Made by a program: the position numbers and the translations under genes. The notes under the pieces are model-generated. The model made no database searches. It worked only from the letters and a program-made list of their open reading frames with translations, and had not been told where the DNA came from. DNA of 64,000 nt from NCBI GenBank assembly GCA_036677685.1, contig JAVBWA010000011.1:1-64000 (forward strand). The letters are read 5' to 3'. Of the stretch, positions 1-9,315 are shown piece by piece; within the stretch, counting starts at the first letter, position 1, and each line of letters opens with the position of its first letter. The DNA is from JAQUBU01 sp036677685 (GTDB taxonomy: Bacteria; Bacillota; Syntrophomonadia; Syntrophomonadales; Syntrophomonadaceae).

Positions 1-59
1 TTAATTAACGCAAAGAATTTCACTAAATCATAATATCTCCATAGCTTTAAATCTTCCAT
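1..59 (-). CDS. 5' end of an unidentified gene, cut by the window edge
   Basis: Reading leftwards from position 59, an ATG opens a frame that stays open to the window edge and begins MEDLKLWRYYDLVKFFALI. A GAGGAG ribosome site lies just upstream (about 65-70) at good spacing, which is why I accept it although only 19 codons are visible. The start is rich in aromatic and hydrophobic residues, but nothing allows a family call. Confidence 0.45.
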   Translation of the reverse strand, partial: MEDLKLWRYYDLVKFFALI

Positions 60-399
60 ATACTCTCCTCAAAACAGAATAAAAAACCCTTTTTGAGCTT
101 CCTATTATAGACATTAGCCACATCGGCTCTCAAAACCAGAGCCTACCCCTATATTTTCTTGGGATATGTTTCCATAAGGCATTTTTTTAACATTTCGACT
201 CCTTTACACTTTTTCCTGCAAATGTAAGCATGAAAATCATTAATCAGCGTTTCGATTGATTTTCGGCTATTACTCTGTGTGGAGACTTGCGGGAAGTTGG
301 TGCAAAAATGAGGAGTAATAAGGCGTTTGCCTCCGGGATATTTTTAACAAGAGCCGGTTAAGCTAAAAGCAGGTTTAAAGAAGATACGGAGAATATAGC
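60..399. other. Intergenic region between divergent genes
   Basis: No gene is supported here. It must hold promoters for the leftward partial gene and the rightward ABC operon, but I cannot point to convincing -35/-10 pairs. A short perfect hairpin (GGCTCT, 7-base loop, AGAGCC) lies at about 125-143. A 17-codon ATG frame near 308 has no ribosome site and is not called. Confidence 0.4.
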
Positions 400-1284
400 A
401 TGAATGTGATCGAGATTAATAAATTGACCAAATATTACGGCAAGGCCAGAGGAATTGTCGATGTGAGCTTTAATGTGCGAGAAGGAGAGATATTCGGTTT
501 CATTGGACCCAATGGGGCCGGTAAATCCACAACCATTCGCACCCTCCTGGCATTGATTTATCCAAGCAGCGGATCGGCCAAAATATTCGGTAAGGATTGC
601 ATTACAGAAGGGCCGGAGATCAGGCGGCAAATCGGTTATCTCCCTTCCGAGGTGTATTATTACGACAATATGAAGGTCATAGACCTGTTAAAGTATTCGG
701 CCAGCTTTTATCCCGGTACGGATCATGACCGTATTTATGAATTAGCGGAAATAATGGATTTGGATCTGAATCGCAAGATTGATGATCTCTCCTACGGCAA
801 CAAAAAGAAAGTCGGGATCGTACAGGGCTTGCTGCACCGCCCCAAACTCATTATTCTGGATGAACCGACCGGCGGGCTGGACCCCCTTATGCAGCATAAG
901 TTCTTCGAACTGATTCATGAAGAAAACCAAAAGGGAGTTACCGTTCTTTTCTCATCGCACATTTTAAGCGAGGTGCAAAAAATATGCACGCGGGTAGGTA
1001 TTATAAAAGAAGGAAAAATGGTTAAGGTCGAAGATATAAGTACCCTGGGGCATAGTAATTACAAAAAATTCAGGGTGGAAATGACCGAACCGGTTCCGGC
1101 GGATTATTTTAATCTGGCGGGGATCGGCAGTTTAGCCGTGAACGATAAATCGGCAAGTTTCATTTTTAATGGTGATATCAATAAAATCATTGAAAAACTA
1201 TATGCGAGAAAAATCAGCAACCTTATCGTAGAAGAGCCTTCTTTGGAGGAGATATTCATGCATTATTACGAAAAGGAAGAATAA
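400..1284 (+). CDS. ABC-2 type exporter, ATP-binding subunit
   Basis: This 294-residue protein is the ATPase of an ABC-2 family exporter or membrane-remodelling complex. Visible motifs are Walker A GPNGAGKST (about residues 36-44), a degenerate signature LSYGNKKK (about 130), Walker B LIILDEPTGGLDP (about 150) and the switch histidine in SSH. The C-terminal 90 residues form the extra domain usual in CcmA/NatA-like ATPases. A GGAG ribosome site precedes the ATG. Only three bases separate it from the first permease, and a second follows, so the three genes form one operon. The substrate cannot be read from sequence; such systems commonly export peptides, antibiotics or ions. Confidence 0.9.
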   Translation: MNVIEINKLTKYYGKARGIVDVSFNVREGEIFGFIGPNGAGKSTTIRTLLALIYPSSGSAKIFGKDCITEGPEIRRQIGYLPSEVYYYDNMKVIDLLKYSASFYPGTDHDRIYELAEIMDLDLNRKIDDLSYGNKKKVGIVQGLLHRPKLIILDEPTGGLDPLMQHKFFELIHEENQKGVTVLFSSHILSEVQKICTRVGIIKEGKMVKVEDISTLGHSNYKKFRVEMTEPVPADYFNLAGIGSLAVNDKSASFIFNGDINKIIEKLYARKISNLIVEEPSLEEIFMHYYEKEE

Positions 1285-1287
1285 TTT

Positions 1288-2085
1288 ATGAATATTTACT
1301 TACATGAACTTAAGATGTCGATGCGTTCGATGCTCTATTGGACTCTGGGAATGCTCCTGGAATTGTTGTTCTTCATGCTGATGTTTTCAGCCGTGTCAGA
1401 AGATGCATCCGTGATTAATCAAATAACCAGCCAATTCCCGCCCGAAATAGTGCGGGCTCTAGGGTTGAGCACCCTGGATCTGTCCACTGTACTGGGGTTT
1501 TATGGTTATGGATTCATGTTTATCCTGCTGGTCGCTTCGGTTTTCGCATTGAAGTCCGGAATTTCCGCCTTATCGGAGGAAATCCGGGTGAAAACCGCCG
1601 ATTTTTTGTTATCCAAGCCTGTTTCCCGAAATGTCATAGTGACTGCCAAAGCAATGAGCGTTCTAACGCTTTTAGTGCTTCAAACCGTTATCTATATTTT
1701 CGCTGCGTTCATTATTGTTGATATAATTGCCGGTCAACCTTATGATAAATCTGCTTTCTTACTGATAAACTTGAGCTTATTTTGGGTGGGGCTTTTTTTT
1801 GCCGGCTTGGGGTTCCTGCTGTCAGTTCTTATTAAAAAGATTAAAACCGTATTGCCGGTTGCGCTGGGCATAGTTTTTGGTTTTTGGGTCTTGCAAATGT
1901 TGAATCAATCCCTGGCTGATCCGGTATTGGCATATTTGACACCCTTTGCCTACTTTGATATTGCGAAAATTATTACGACCGGTGCTTATGAAAGTGCTTA
2001 TGTATTTACTGATACGGTTTTGATCATTTCTTTTACCTTGCTTACATATATCATCTACCGGCATAAGGATATTCCATCAGTATAA
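1288..2085 (+). CDS. ABC-2 type exporter, permease subunit 1
   Basis: A 265-residue integral membrane protein with about six hydrophobic segments, the first at residues 15-35. It belongs to the ABC-2 permease group. A conserved stretch after the second membrane segment (SEEIRVKTADFLLSKPVSR) is typical of the group: a cytoplasmic linker followed by a loop. It begins MNIYLHEL and aligns by eye with the next gene over its whole length, so the two are diverged duplicates that probably form a heterodimeric channel for the upstream ATPase. Confidence 0.88.
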   Translation: MNIYLHELKMSMRSMLYWTLGMLLELLFFMLMFSAVSEDASVINQITSQFPPEIVRALGLSTLDLSTVLGFYGYGFMFILLVASVFALKSGISALSEEIRVKTADFLLSKPVSRNVIVTAKAMSVLTLLVLQTVIYIFAAFIIVDIIAGQPYDKSAFLLINLSLFWVGLFFAGLGFLLSVLIKKIKTVLPVALGIVFGFWVLQMLNQSLADPVLAYLTPFAYFDIAKIITTGAYESAYVFTDTVLIISFTLLTYIIYRHKDIPSV

Positions 2086-2107
2086 ATAAAATGAAAGCAG
2101 GTTGGTC

Positions 2108-2902
2108 GTGAATATCGTATTAAGAGAGCTTCGGTCCAATTTAAAATCCCTGGTCATATGGTGTTTGGCCATGGTTTTTCTTATTGCGGCCGGTATGCTA
2201 AAGTATTCAGGTATTGAAGCAGTAGGCCAAAGCGCCAACGAACTCTTGAATCAGTTGCCGCCGGTTATAAAAAGCCTTCTGGGCATGAATTATTTGGATT
2301 TAACCTCCATATCAGGATTTTACGGAATCTTTTTTCTTTACTTCGCGCTGCTGGGCGGCATCCATGCAGTTATGCTGGGCGCAGTTATCATTTCCAAAGA
2401 GGAACGGGACAAAACCGCCGATTTTTTATTTGCGAAACCTGTTCTGCGGAGCAAGGTGATAACCTCCAAGATAGCGGCGCTTATCATTAATCTGGCAATA
2501 TTCAATTTGGTAACTTATTTTGCGTCGGTGTTCTTCGTTGCCAAATACAACCGGGGCGAATCCATTAACGATCAAATTGCCTACCTGATGATTGCCTTGT
2601 TCATACTGCAGCTTATATTTGCAGCGATTGGCCTGGGCATATCCGGAATTGCAAAAAACGCTAAAAAGGCGTCATCTCTGTCCACGACTATATTTTTGGT
2701 CAGCTTTTTTTTGTCAGCGGCTATTGACCTCTATAATAAAATTGATTTTCTAAAATACTTTACACCCTTCAAATACTTCCCGGTTATCGAGGTTATGAGA
2801 GGTTCCTTCAACTCCTTTTTCCTATTCCTGTCGGTAATAATAATAATCGGATGCACAGCCTTGACCTACGTCACTTTTCAGAAGCGGGACATTTTTATTT
2901 AA
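2108..2902 (+). CDS. ABC-2 type exporter, permease subunit 2
   Basis: The second permease of the operon, 264 residues, with the same membrane topology as its neighbour and the same linker motif (KEERDKTADFLFAKPVLR). A TTG at 2102 is in frame, but the GTG at 2108 gives MNIVLREL, matching the paralogue's start, and sits at better distance from the AGCAGG upstream, so I prefer 2108. The conserved KTADFLxxKPV element in both subunits marks them as partners. No terminator is obvious after the stop. Confidence 0.86.
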   Translation: MNIVLRELRSNLKSLVIWCLAMVFLIAAGMLKYSGIEAVGQSANELLNQLPPVIKSLLGMNYLDLTSISGFYGIFFLYFALLGGIHAVMLGAVIISKEERDKTADFLFAKPVLRSKVITSKIAALIINLAIFNLVTYFASVFFVAKYNRGESINDQIAYLMIALFILQLIFAAIGLGISGIAKNAKKASSLSTTIFLVSFFLSAAIDLYNKIDFLKYFTPFKYFPVIEVMRGSFNSFFLFLSVIIIIGCTALTYVTFQKRDIFI

Positions 2903-3035
2903 AGAGATTGAAAAAGATCTCGCCCTCCCTCACCCACACTTATTCTTTTGATACCATGCACTGCTTCCTATTGTTATGCACATATCCCATTTATGATATT
3001 CTATATATTAGTATAATTGTTAAGGATGTTCAGTA

Positions 3036-3746
3036 ATGACTGGGAAAAGGATTTTAGGTTTTCTCTCCCTGGGTCTTTTGGTTTTCGCTTTTATGTTCAG
3101 TGTAACGACCCCGAGTAAATACTGTTTGGGAGATAATATTTTGAGAGGATTGGGGCTTAAGGCATGGTCAATGGAATCAATTGAGTTTGGGGCAACTGGA
3201 TTTCATTATACATTCTTATTCTTCCTGGCTTTCGCGGTTTTGGGATATGCAGGCAGCACCCGTTTCTTAAAAGAATTTTATCCCAAGCTGGTAAATAACC
3301 TTGCTTCAATAGTCTTAATATTGTTTTTTACCGCAGCGCCTCTCTTTAACTGGGGATATGGTATAGCTTTATCCTTTTCACAGGGTATAAATGCAGTTGA
3401 TTATTTGCCCACTCATAGCAGCTGCAATTATACCTCCACTATGTCAAATGAAATGATTTCTTGCTCTTATAAAATCACGTTAAAAAATCATAGTCATGAT
3501 GCGGTAGAATTCAATATGCAGGTACAACAACCTGGTCATTTGGATACCATGATGGATATAACTGAGACAAATAAGCAGGGGAAGCGCACTCTAAAAGAAT
3601 TTGTTTTGGAGGCCGGCGAACAAAGACAATTCTCGTTCAGTATTGAGAATAGGAACCCTGAAGAACATTCTATTACGGGAAGTTTTTATAGACCCAATAT
3701 CACCATTTCCGATCAGTCAAACAGCAAGCAATTTAATGTTCATTAA
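3036..3746 (+). CDS. Unrecognised membrane protein with extracytoplasmic domain
   Basis: I do not recognise this 236-residue protein. It shows an N-terminal hydrophobic segment (about residues 6-25), a second at about 58-75 and a third at about 90-113, followed by about 120 hydrophilic residues with two pairs of nearby cysteines and a beta-rich look (alternating hydrophobics, NHSHDAVEFNMQV). The tail is probably outside the cell and Ig-like. An AAGGATG ribosome site precedes the ATG. It follows the ABC genes in the same direction after 133 bases, so shared function is possible but unproven. Confidence 0.7.
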   Translation: MTGKRILGFLSLGLLVFAFMFSVTTPSKYCLGDNILRGLGLKAWSMESIEFGATGFHYTFLFFLAFAVLGYAGSTRFLKEFYPKLVNNLASIVLILFFTAAPLFNWGYGIALSFSQGINAVDYLPTHSSCNYTSTMSNEMISCSYKITLKNHSHDAVEFNMQVQQPGHLDTMMDITETNKQGKRTLKEFVLEAGEQRQFSFSIENRNPEEHSITGSFYRPNITISDQSNSKQFNVH

Positions 3747-3870
3747 GGTTTTTGTTTACAGCGAACGCGGCCTATTCAGTTGATTCGCTAGCTAATTTTC
3801 AATATACTGGAATCAGAATCAATATCCTGGTTTGCCAAGTTACCGACCACAGAATGAGGGGGGCTGGCTG

Positions 3871-4425
3871 ATGAGTTCTACATTGTCGTTGGATAATAAA
3901 AAGTGGACATACATGGAGTACGCGCGCTTGGATGATGACAATGAATTTGAGCTTTTAGACGGTGAACTGATAAAAGAACCAAGTCCTAGAACCCGCCACC
4001 AGATTATTTCAAAAAATCTGACCTTTGCCCTGGAAAAGCATCTTAGAGAAACTCTTCAAGGGCTGGTTGTTCAGGATCTGGATGTGGTATTGGACCAGCA
4101 CAATGTAATCACCCCTGATCTGATTTTTATCTCCAGTAAGAGCATGGGAATTGTCTCTGATCTTAATATTCAAGGTGTACCAGACCTGGTGATTGAATTC
4201 CTTTCACCCGGAACTGAAAGCTTTGACCGCCGCCAAAAAAGCCGACTGTATCACCGCTTTGGCATAAAGGAATACTGGCTGGTTAGCCCGGAGTCTGTAA
4301 CCATTGAAGTATTTAGAAACGAACCCGACGGATGGAAACTGGCCGGGGTTTTCGGGGAAAATGATTTTCTTGAAACTCGCCTGCTCCCCGGCTTTAACTT
4401 GAATATGAACCAGATTTTCGTTTGA
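3871..4425 (+). CDS. Uma2 family (DUF820) putative endonuclease
   Basis: A 184-residue protein of the Uma2/DUF820 family, which has a PD-(D/E)xK restriction-like fold and is abundant in cyanobacteria and scattered in Firmicutes; its biological role is unsettled. Family landmarks are FELLDGELIKEPSPR near the N-terminus, the metal-binding aspartate in VITPDLIFIS, the glutamate in LVIEFLSPG and the late GIKEYWLV. The frame is open from a TTG at 3832, but the ATG at 3871 follows an AGGGGGG ribosome site at proper spacing and gives the usual family length. Its TGA abuts the stop of an opposite-strand relic. Confidence 0.85.
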   Translation: MSSTLSLDNKKWTYMEYARLDDDNEFELLDGELIKEPSPRTRHQIISKNLTFALEKHLRETLQGLVVQDLDVVLDQHNVITPDLIFISSKSMGIVSDLNIQGVPDLVIEFLSPGTESFDRRQKSRLYHRFGIKEYWLVSPESVTIEVFRNEPDGWKLAGVFGENDFLETRLLPGFNLNMNQIFV

Positions 4426-4584
4426 TCAAAAGACTACTCTATCAACCGAGACTATCATCGGGGTAGTATTATTACCCTCAAGGCGGAATTTTATGGTATA
4501 GGTTTGCCTTTTGCCAGCTGTGCTGATTTCGCCGGTTTCCAGCAGTTTGGCCAGAGTGCCGGGATAGTTGGGTTGCAATAATAA
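4426..4584 (-). pseudogene. C-terminal relic of an unidentified protein
   Basis: On the minus strand an uninterrupted frame of about 52 codons runs from a stop at 4585-4587 to a TGA at 4426-4428. It has clearly protein-like composition (NYPGTLAKLLETGEISTAGK, then TYTIKFRLEG, then MIVSVDRVVF). No ATG, GTG or TTG with a ribosome site precedes it, and in-frame stops lie just upstream. I read it as the surviving tail of a decayed gene. The family is not recognised. Confidence 0.4.
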
Positions 4585-4657
4585 TTATGATGGTTAGCCA
4601 CTATATGTACCCCCAAATCTAATGTCCGGGATATAATTCATAATCGTATTATGGGAT

Positions 4658-6151
4658 TTAATTTGAAGCTGTATCGATGCTAATCGAATTTGCAGATTGG
4701 TCGTAGGATACACCGAAGTTTATGGCCTGACCTAGATCTCGCAGCTTAAAATAATTGCTACCATCGATCTGGTATGCGTTGAAATTGGCTTGGCTACCAT
4801 TAATATACAAAGCCGAGGTTGTCTCAATCACATTTTTACTGTTAGTCCCTCCAGACTTCGCCAGTTCTCCGCCTAAAATGGTGTAGGGTTTTTTGGCGTA
4901 CAAACTTATTGCATTTTGGGCTCCATCCCAAGAAACTTCAAATTGTTTATCACTGCCGTTTAAGGCCATTGCCAGGTCACGAAGCTTGAAGTAGTTGCTG
5001 CCGTTGATATTGTAGGCTTCAATCTCGACAGCTTTCCCATCTATTTTAAGTGCCGATTTTGAAGATATGGCCTTTAAAGTATTGTTTGCATTTGAAATGC
5101 TTTCTGCCAGCCCTATGAAACCCAATCCATTGTTAATTTTCCGTCCGGCCATGGAGATACCGTTCGGGGAGTAATACAGCGCAACGGAACCGCCCCCGTC
5201 AAGACACATGGCATTTACCAGTCCCATACTCTGGCACGCCGCTGCCGCATTTTTCAAGGTCGCAGAAGCCATGTTGCCGATAATTATCTTCCCATCTGCG
5301 GTAGCCCCGATAAACGACCGGGAACCGCTATTTATGTTTATCTTGGCTTCGGTAAAACCTTCAGCCTCACCGCTGGCTGTTACATTGCCGTTAATAATCA
5401 AGCTTGGTCCGGCCCCAATGCCACATACCACATCGTTCCAATCGCTGGCATTGGTGAACGTTGTATTTATTTTGACTTTATAATTTACTTCATCCCCTAT
5501 TTTGTAGCGTTCATCGACAAGATAGGAACTTGCTTCATTATATACGATGGCAAATCCATCAACGGGTACGTTAAAACCTGTGTTAACAATATCCGTAACG
5601 CATTTCTTGCTCACCAAAACCCCTTTTGCTCCCGGAGTTAGATTGACCGTTGTTCCATATTCAGGAGTAAAAATGGTTATAGCTCCGGGTTCGGTGCTGG
5701 GGTGGTTAATTCTCCAAGGAATAGCACGATATACCCCATTTATGTAACCTTCGAAATCAAAAGACAGGCGATCAACCAGTAGCTTGCCGGAAGATGTAAT
5801 CCCTACCACTGCACCGCTTTGGCTTATGTGCACCGGCTTGCCGTTCTTAAAGATTGTGCCCCATGGAACTGGAGTACCGTTGTAAGCTTCAAAATAAGTC
5901 CCATTGATGGCGGCAAAGGCTCCGGCCCCCTGAGCCATGTTAGCAAGTGAATCGGTTGCACAAATCTGATTCTGTGCATTCAGTGCTACCGGTTGGATGT
6001 TATGGCTATTCATATCAAGCGTAACAAACTTTACATTTGTACCGTTTATGTTGGTGCTGTTGTAGGCACTTGACTGAGCAGCCAAAACCGGATTGCTCCA
6101 ACATAACAGCGCAGTTATAGTAATTAGTTCAAATAATCTTTTGTAATTCAC
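4658..6151 (-). CDS. Secreted phosphodiester glycosidase (NAGPA-like) with copper-amine-oxidase-type repeats
   Basis: About 497 residues with a signal peptide (hydrophobic core LITITALLCWSNPVLA). The middle is a NAGPA/DUF2233 phosphodiester glycosidase domain: INGTYFEAYNGTPVPWGTIF, GIGAGPSLI and the typical end MCLDGGGSVALYY. The last 130 residues carry two copies of a copper-amine-oxidase N-terminal-like unit, each with YFKLRDL, common in Firmicute wall proteins. GGAGG lies one base before an ATG at 6157 but seven before the GTG at 6151, so GTG is the likely start. The protein is probably exported and wall-associated, removing phosphodiester-linked sugars; the substrate is unknown. Confidence 0.88.
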   Translation of the reverse strand: MNYKRLFELITITALLCWSNPVLAAQSSAYNSTNINGTNVKFVTLDMNSHNIQPVALNAQNQICATDSLANMAQGAGAFAAINGTYFEAYNGTPVPWGTIFKNGKPVHISQSGAVVGITSSGKLLVDRLSFDFEGYINGVYRAIPWRINHPSTEPGAITIFTPEYGTTVNLTPGAKGVLVSKKCVTDIVNTGFNVPVDGFAIVYNEASSYLVDERYKIGDEVNYKVKINTTFTNASDWNDVVCGIGAGPSLIINGNVTASGEAEGFTEAKININSGSRSFIGATADGKIIIGNMASATLKNAAAACQSMGLVNAMCLDGGGSVALYYSPNGISMAGRKINNGLGFIGLAESISNANNTLKAISSKSALKIDGKAVEIEAYNINGSNYFKLRDLAMALNGSDKQFEVSWDGAQNAISLYAKKPYTILGGELAKSGGTNSKNVIETTSALYINGSQANFNAYQIDGSNYFKLRDLGQAINFGVSYDQSANSISIDTASN

Positions 6152-6256
6152 TGTCATACCTCCACTTTTTGAGCAACGTTCAAATTTAACACCTATTATA
6201 CACCAATTACTAAACAGCTCTCCTTATCCCGTCCTAAATTATTAACATAATTAATG

Positions 6257-6288
6257 TTGACATATAGGGTAGGGTGGTAGAGTATATT
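6257..6288 (+). promoter_or_regulatory. Probable promoter and CsoR operator of the copper operon
   Basis: TTGACA at 6257-6262 is a perfect -35 box. Candidate -10 boxes are GAGTAT at 17-base spacing or TATATT at 20-base spacing (6283-6288). Between them lies a G-run tract (TATAGGGTAGGGTGGTA), the kind of G/C-run sequence that CsoR repressors bind. The placement fits copper-relieved autorepression of csoR-copA-copZ. The operator call is inference from composition and position. Confidence 0.5.
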
Positions 6289-6326
6289 GTTATGGAACTG
6301 GAATTAAAAGTAAGGCGGTGAGCACA

Positions 6327-6659
6327 GTGAATGATAAAGAAAAAGCATGCCCGGCTTGTCATGAAGGTGAAGTGCAAGGTGAACGGCTCAGTCACCATAG
6401 TGAAAAAACCATCCGCGAACTGGTCAGCAGGATGAACCGGATTGAGGGGCAGGTTCGCGGGATTAAGGGCATGATTGAACGGCATGTGTACTGTGACGAT
6501 ATATTGAACCAGATTGCCTCGGCCCAGTCGGCTTTGCACGGAGTGGCCCGGCTGCTCCTGGAAAAACACATGAAATCATGTGTTATGGAGCAGCTTCAGG
6601 CCGGTGATGAAGATGTGATAGACGAAGTATTGAAAACCATCTTCAAGCTAATCAAATAA
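6327..6659 (+). CDS. csoR: Copper-sensing repressor CsoR
   Basis: A 110-residue CsoR/RcnR-family repressor. Cu(I) binding normally releases it from DNA and opens the copper-export operon. The Cu(I) ligand set Cys-His-Cys is present: YCDD, then HMKSC with His and Cys four apart. The DNA-contacting helix NRIEGQVRGIKGMI is typical. A CPACHEGE segment near the N-terminus adds two more cysteines that most CsoR proteins lack. AAGGCGGTGA at 6312-6321, one mismatch from the ideal ribosome site, lies five bases before the GTG at 6327, so I prefer it over the GTG at 6318. It is followed by copA and copZ. Confidence 0.9.
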   Translation: MNDKEKACPACHEGEVQGERLSHHSEKTIRELVSRMNRIEGQVRGIKGMIERHVYCDDILNQIASAQSALHGVARLLLEKHMKSCVMEQLQAGDEDVIDEVLKTIFKLIK

Positions 6660-6713
6660 GCGGGCTGCATAGTTTTATTTGTTTTTGACAATCGTATTTA
6701 TGGAGGTGATCCG

Positions 6714-9278
6714 ATGGCTGGCAAGGGAAATGAAAATTCCAAAGGTTCATCCAGGAATGCAGAACTGAAGGAAGTTACCATTCCGGTTTATGATATGAGC
6801 TGTGAGCACTGTGTCCGGCGGGTGACCCAGGCTCTGGAAAAACTTCCAGGAGTAGATAATGTTCGGGTATCATTGGCTGACAGCCAGGCTGTTCTTGACC
6901 TCGATCGAAGCCGGACAGAAATTGATGATGTTAAATATGCTATAACTGAAGCCGGATATTCCACTGAACCTGTTCCTGGTGAAGACCAGGTTGAATCTAA
7001 TAATTTGGATGAAACTCCTGCCCCCCAAGCTGAGACGTCAATAAAGATCGATGATCTGGAATGTGGGATTCAGGCAGACGGTTGGGAAGGCGACAAGCAG
7101 CAGTTCAAAGTAAGCGGTATGACCTGCGGCAACTGCGCTTTGACTATTGAGAAAAGACTCAAGAGTACCCCCGGGGTGCAAACGGCTTCTGTAAATTTTG
7201 CCAATGAGATGGTGACTGTCAAATATGATCCCCGGTCTCTAAGCTTGAGCGATATTTTTGAAAGAGTTAGAGATGCCGGCTATATTCCCCTGGAAAACCC
7301 GGATGATTATGATGATGACCTTGAAGCGGTCAGGCAGCGCAACTGGCTCATTTTCAGTGCTGTTCTGGCTTTTCCGATTATGCCTTTAATGTATCTCCCC
7401 ATGTCTAGACCGACTATGTATATGATTTTCACTCTGGCAACCATTGTTCAATTTACCGCCGGCTGGATATTTTACCGCGGTGCTTACCACGCCTTGAAAA
7501 ACCGCCTGGCCAATATGGATGTCCTGGTAGCAATGGGGATTACTGCTTCATATGGGTATAGTGTGATGACCACTTTAAATATGTGGTATCCGGATCTTTT
7601 CTTCCAAGGTCCAAATTTCTTTGATACCTCAGCATTGTTAATCACCTTTGTGCGTTTCGGCAAATACTTGGAAGCCAAAGCCAAAGGACGGGCCGGTCAG
7701 GCCTTAAAACGTTTGCTGGAGCTGCAAGCCGATAAGGCACGCTTGCTTGTGAACGGAAAAGAAACGGAAATTGCGGCTAGTGAACTTAAAATCGGTGATG
7801 TGGTCATAGTTAAACCGGGTGAACGCATACCGGTGGACGGAGATATTGTTGAAGGCCTGGCCAGCATTGACGAATCCATGCTGACCGGTGAATCCATTCC
7901 GGTTGACAAGGGTGAAGGGGATCAAGTAATTGGTGCTACCATTAATCGTTCCGGCAGTATCAAGGTTATAATAACCCGGACCGGCAAAGACACAGTGCTT
8001 TCCGGGATCATCAAAATGGTTGAAGACGCCCAGGGGGTTAAGCCGCCGATTCAGCGCCTGGCCGATCTGATAGCCAATTATTTTGTTCCTGCGGTTGTGA
8101 CTCTATCCATAATCACTTTTTTAATATGGTTTATGGTTTTTCACAGCAGTTTCGTATTTGCTTTTACAGCAGCCATTGCGGTTCTGGTTATAGCCTGCCC
8201 CTGTGCCTTGGGACTGGCTACTCCGACGGCTATCATGGTAGGCAGCGGGGTTGGCCTTAATCGCGGTCTGCTTTTTAAATCGGCGGCGGTACTGGAAGCA
8301 ATATCGAGCATCCAGGCCATCGGTTTTGACAAGACCGGTACCCTTACCAAAGGTGCACCGGAAGTTACAGATATCATAGCAATAGTTCCTTATACGGAAA
8401 AAGAAGTTTTAAAAATCGCAGCATCCGGGGAAAATCCGTCCATCCATCCCCTGGCCCAGGCGGTTGTGGCCCACGCCCAGAAGGAAGAAACAGACATCGG
8501 CGAGGTTCAAAATTATCTGGAAGAGAGCGGGCATGGAATAAGCTGCACATATCAGGGCAAGCCTTTGCTGATCGGGAATATGAAGCATATGCAGAAATTC
8601 GGAATTGACCTTAAGGGTATGGAACAGAACTTCCAGCGCTTGGCCGGAGAAGGTAAGACAACGATGCTGGTCGCTTATGACGGCCAGGCTATAGGCATGA
8701 TTGCACTGGCGGACGTACTCAAAGAAACTACCCGCGATGCCATCAAACGCCTGCAAAAACTGGGGCTGAAAACATTCATGATCACCGGGGACAATAAAAA
8801 GGTGGCTCAGGTGGTTGGGCAGCAAGTGGGTATTGATCAAATAGAAGCTGAGATTCTGCCCCAGGATAAAATCAATATCGTGAAAAAATATCAGGAGCAA
8901 GGACTAAAAGTGGCTATGGTAGGCGATGGAATTAATGATGCTCCGGCCCTGGCTCAGGCGGATATCGGGATTGCCATCGGCTCCGGAACTGATGTAGCCA
9001 AGGAAACCGGGGATGTCATTTTAGTCCGTAATGACCTGCTTGATGTGGAAAGGGCCATTCGCCTGGGCAGAAAAACCTTAGATAAAATCAAGCAAAACCT
9101 TTTCTGGGCATTAATTTATAATGTGATCGGAATTCCTGTAGCTGCCGGTGTGCTCTATCCCGTAACCGGCAAGCTCCTGCCGCCGGAATGGGCGGGTTTG
9201 GCTATGGCGTTTTCATCAGTATCGGTGGTTAGCAATTCCCTGCTGCTCAAGGGTTATGGCAAGAAACTCATTAATTGA
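6714..9278 (+). CDS. copA: Copper-exporting P1B-type ATPase CopA
   Basis: An 854-residue P1B-1 ATPase that pumps Cu(I) out of the cytoplasm. Two heavy-metal-associated domains come first, with CEHC (about residues 30-33) and CGNC (about 138-141), separated by an acidic linker. Then come the membrane helices and the actuator TGES (about 390), the transmembrane metal site CPC (about 495), the phosphorylated aspartate in DKTGT (about 539), the HP motif IHPLA (about 577) and the hinge GDGINDAP (about 737). GGAGGTGAT precedes the ATG. It lies between csoR and copZ, so copper resistance or homeostasis is the clear role. Confidence 0.97.
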   Translation: MAGKGNENSKGSSRNAELKEVTIPVYDMSCEHCVRRVTQALEKLPGVDNVRVSLADSQAVLDLDRSRTEIDDVKYAITEAGYSTEPVPGEDQVESNNLDETPAPQAETSIKIDDLECGIQADGWEGDKQQFKVSGMTCGNCALTIEKRLKSTPGVQTASVNFANEMVTVKYDPRSLSLSDIFERVRDAGYIPLENPDDYDDDLEAVRQRNWLIFSAVLAFPIMPLMYLPMSRPTMYMIFTLATIVQFTAGWIFYRGAYHALKNRLANMDVLVAMGITASYGYSVMTTLNMWYPDLFFQGPNFFDTSALLITFVRFGKYLEAKAKGRAGQALKRLLELQADKARLLVNGKETEIAASELKIGDVVIVKPGERIPVDGDIVEGLASIDESMLTGESIPVDKGEGDQVIGATINRSGSIKVIITRTGKDTVLSGIIKMVEDAQGVKPPIQRLADLIANYFVPAVVTLSIITFLIWFMVFHSSFVFAFTAAIAVLVIACPCALGLATPTAIMVGSGVGLNRGLLFKSAAVLEAISSIQAIGFDKTGTLTKGAPEVTDIIAIVPYTEKEVLKIAASGENPSIHPLAQAVVAHAQKEETDIGEVQNYLEESGHGISCTYQGKPLLIGNMKHMQKFGIDLKGMEQNFQRLAGEGKTTMLVAYDGQAIGMIALADVLKETTRDAIKRLQKLGLKTFMITGDNKKVAQVVGQQVGIDQIEAEILPQDKINIVKKYQEQGLKVAMVGDGINDAPALAQADIGIAIGSGTDVAKETGDVILVRNDLLDVERAIRLGRKTLDKIKQNLFWALIYNVIGIPVAAGVLYPVTGKLLPPEWAGLAMAFSSVSVVSNSLLLKGYGKKLIN

Positions 9279-9315
9279 TTCCAATATTATTCACAAAGAA
9301 CGGAGGTGATAATTT

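Noticed and set aside
300..362. 17-codon leader peptide before the first ABC operon
   Set aside because: No ribosome site, no regulatory codons and no attenuator hairpin follow it.
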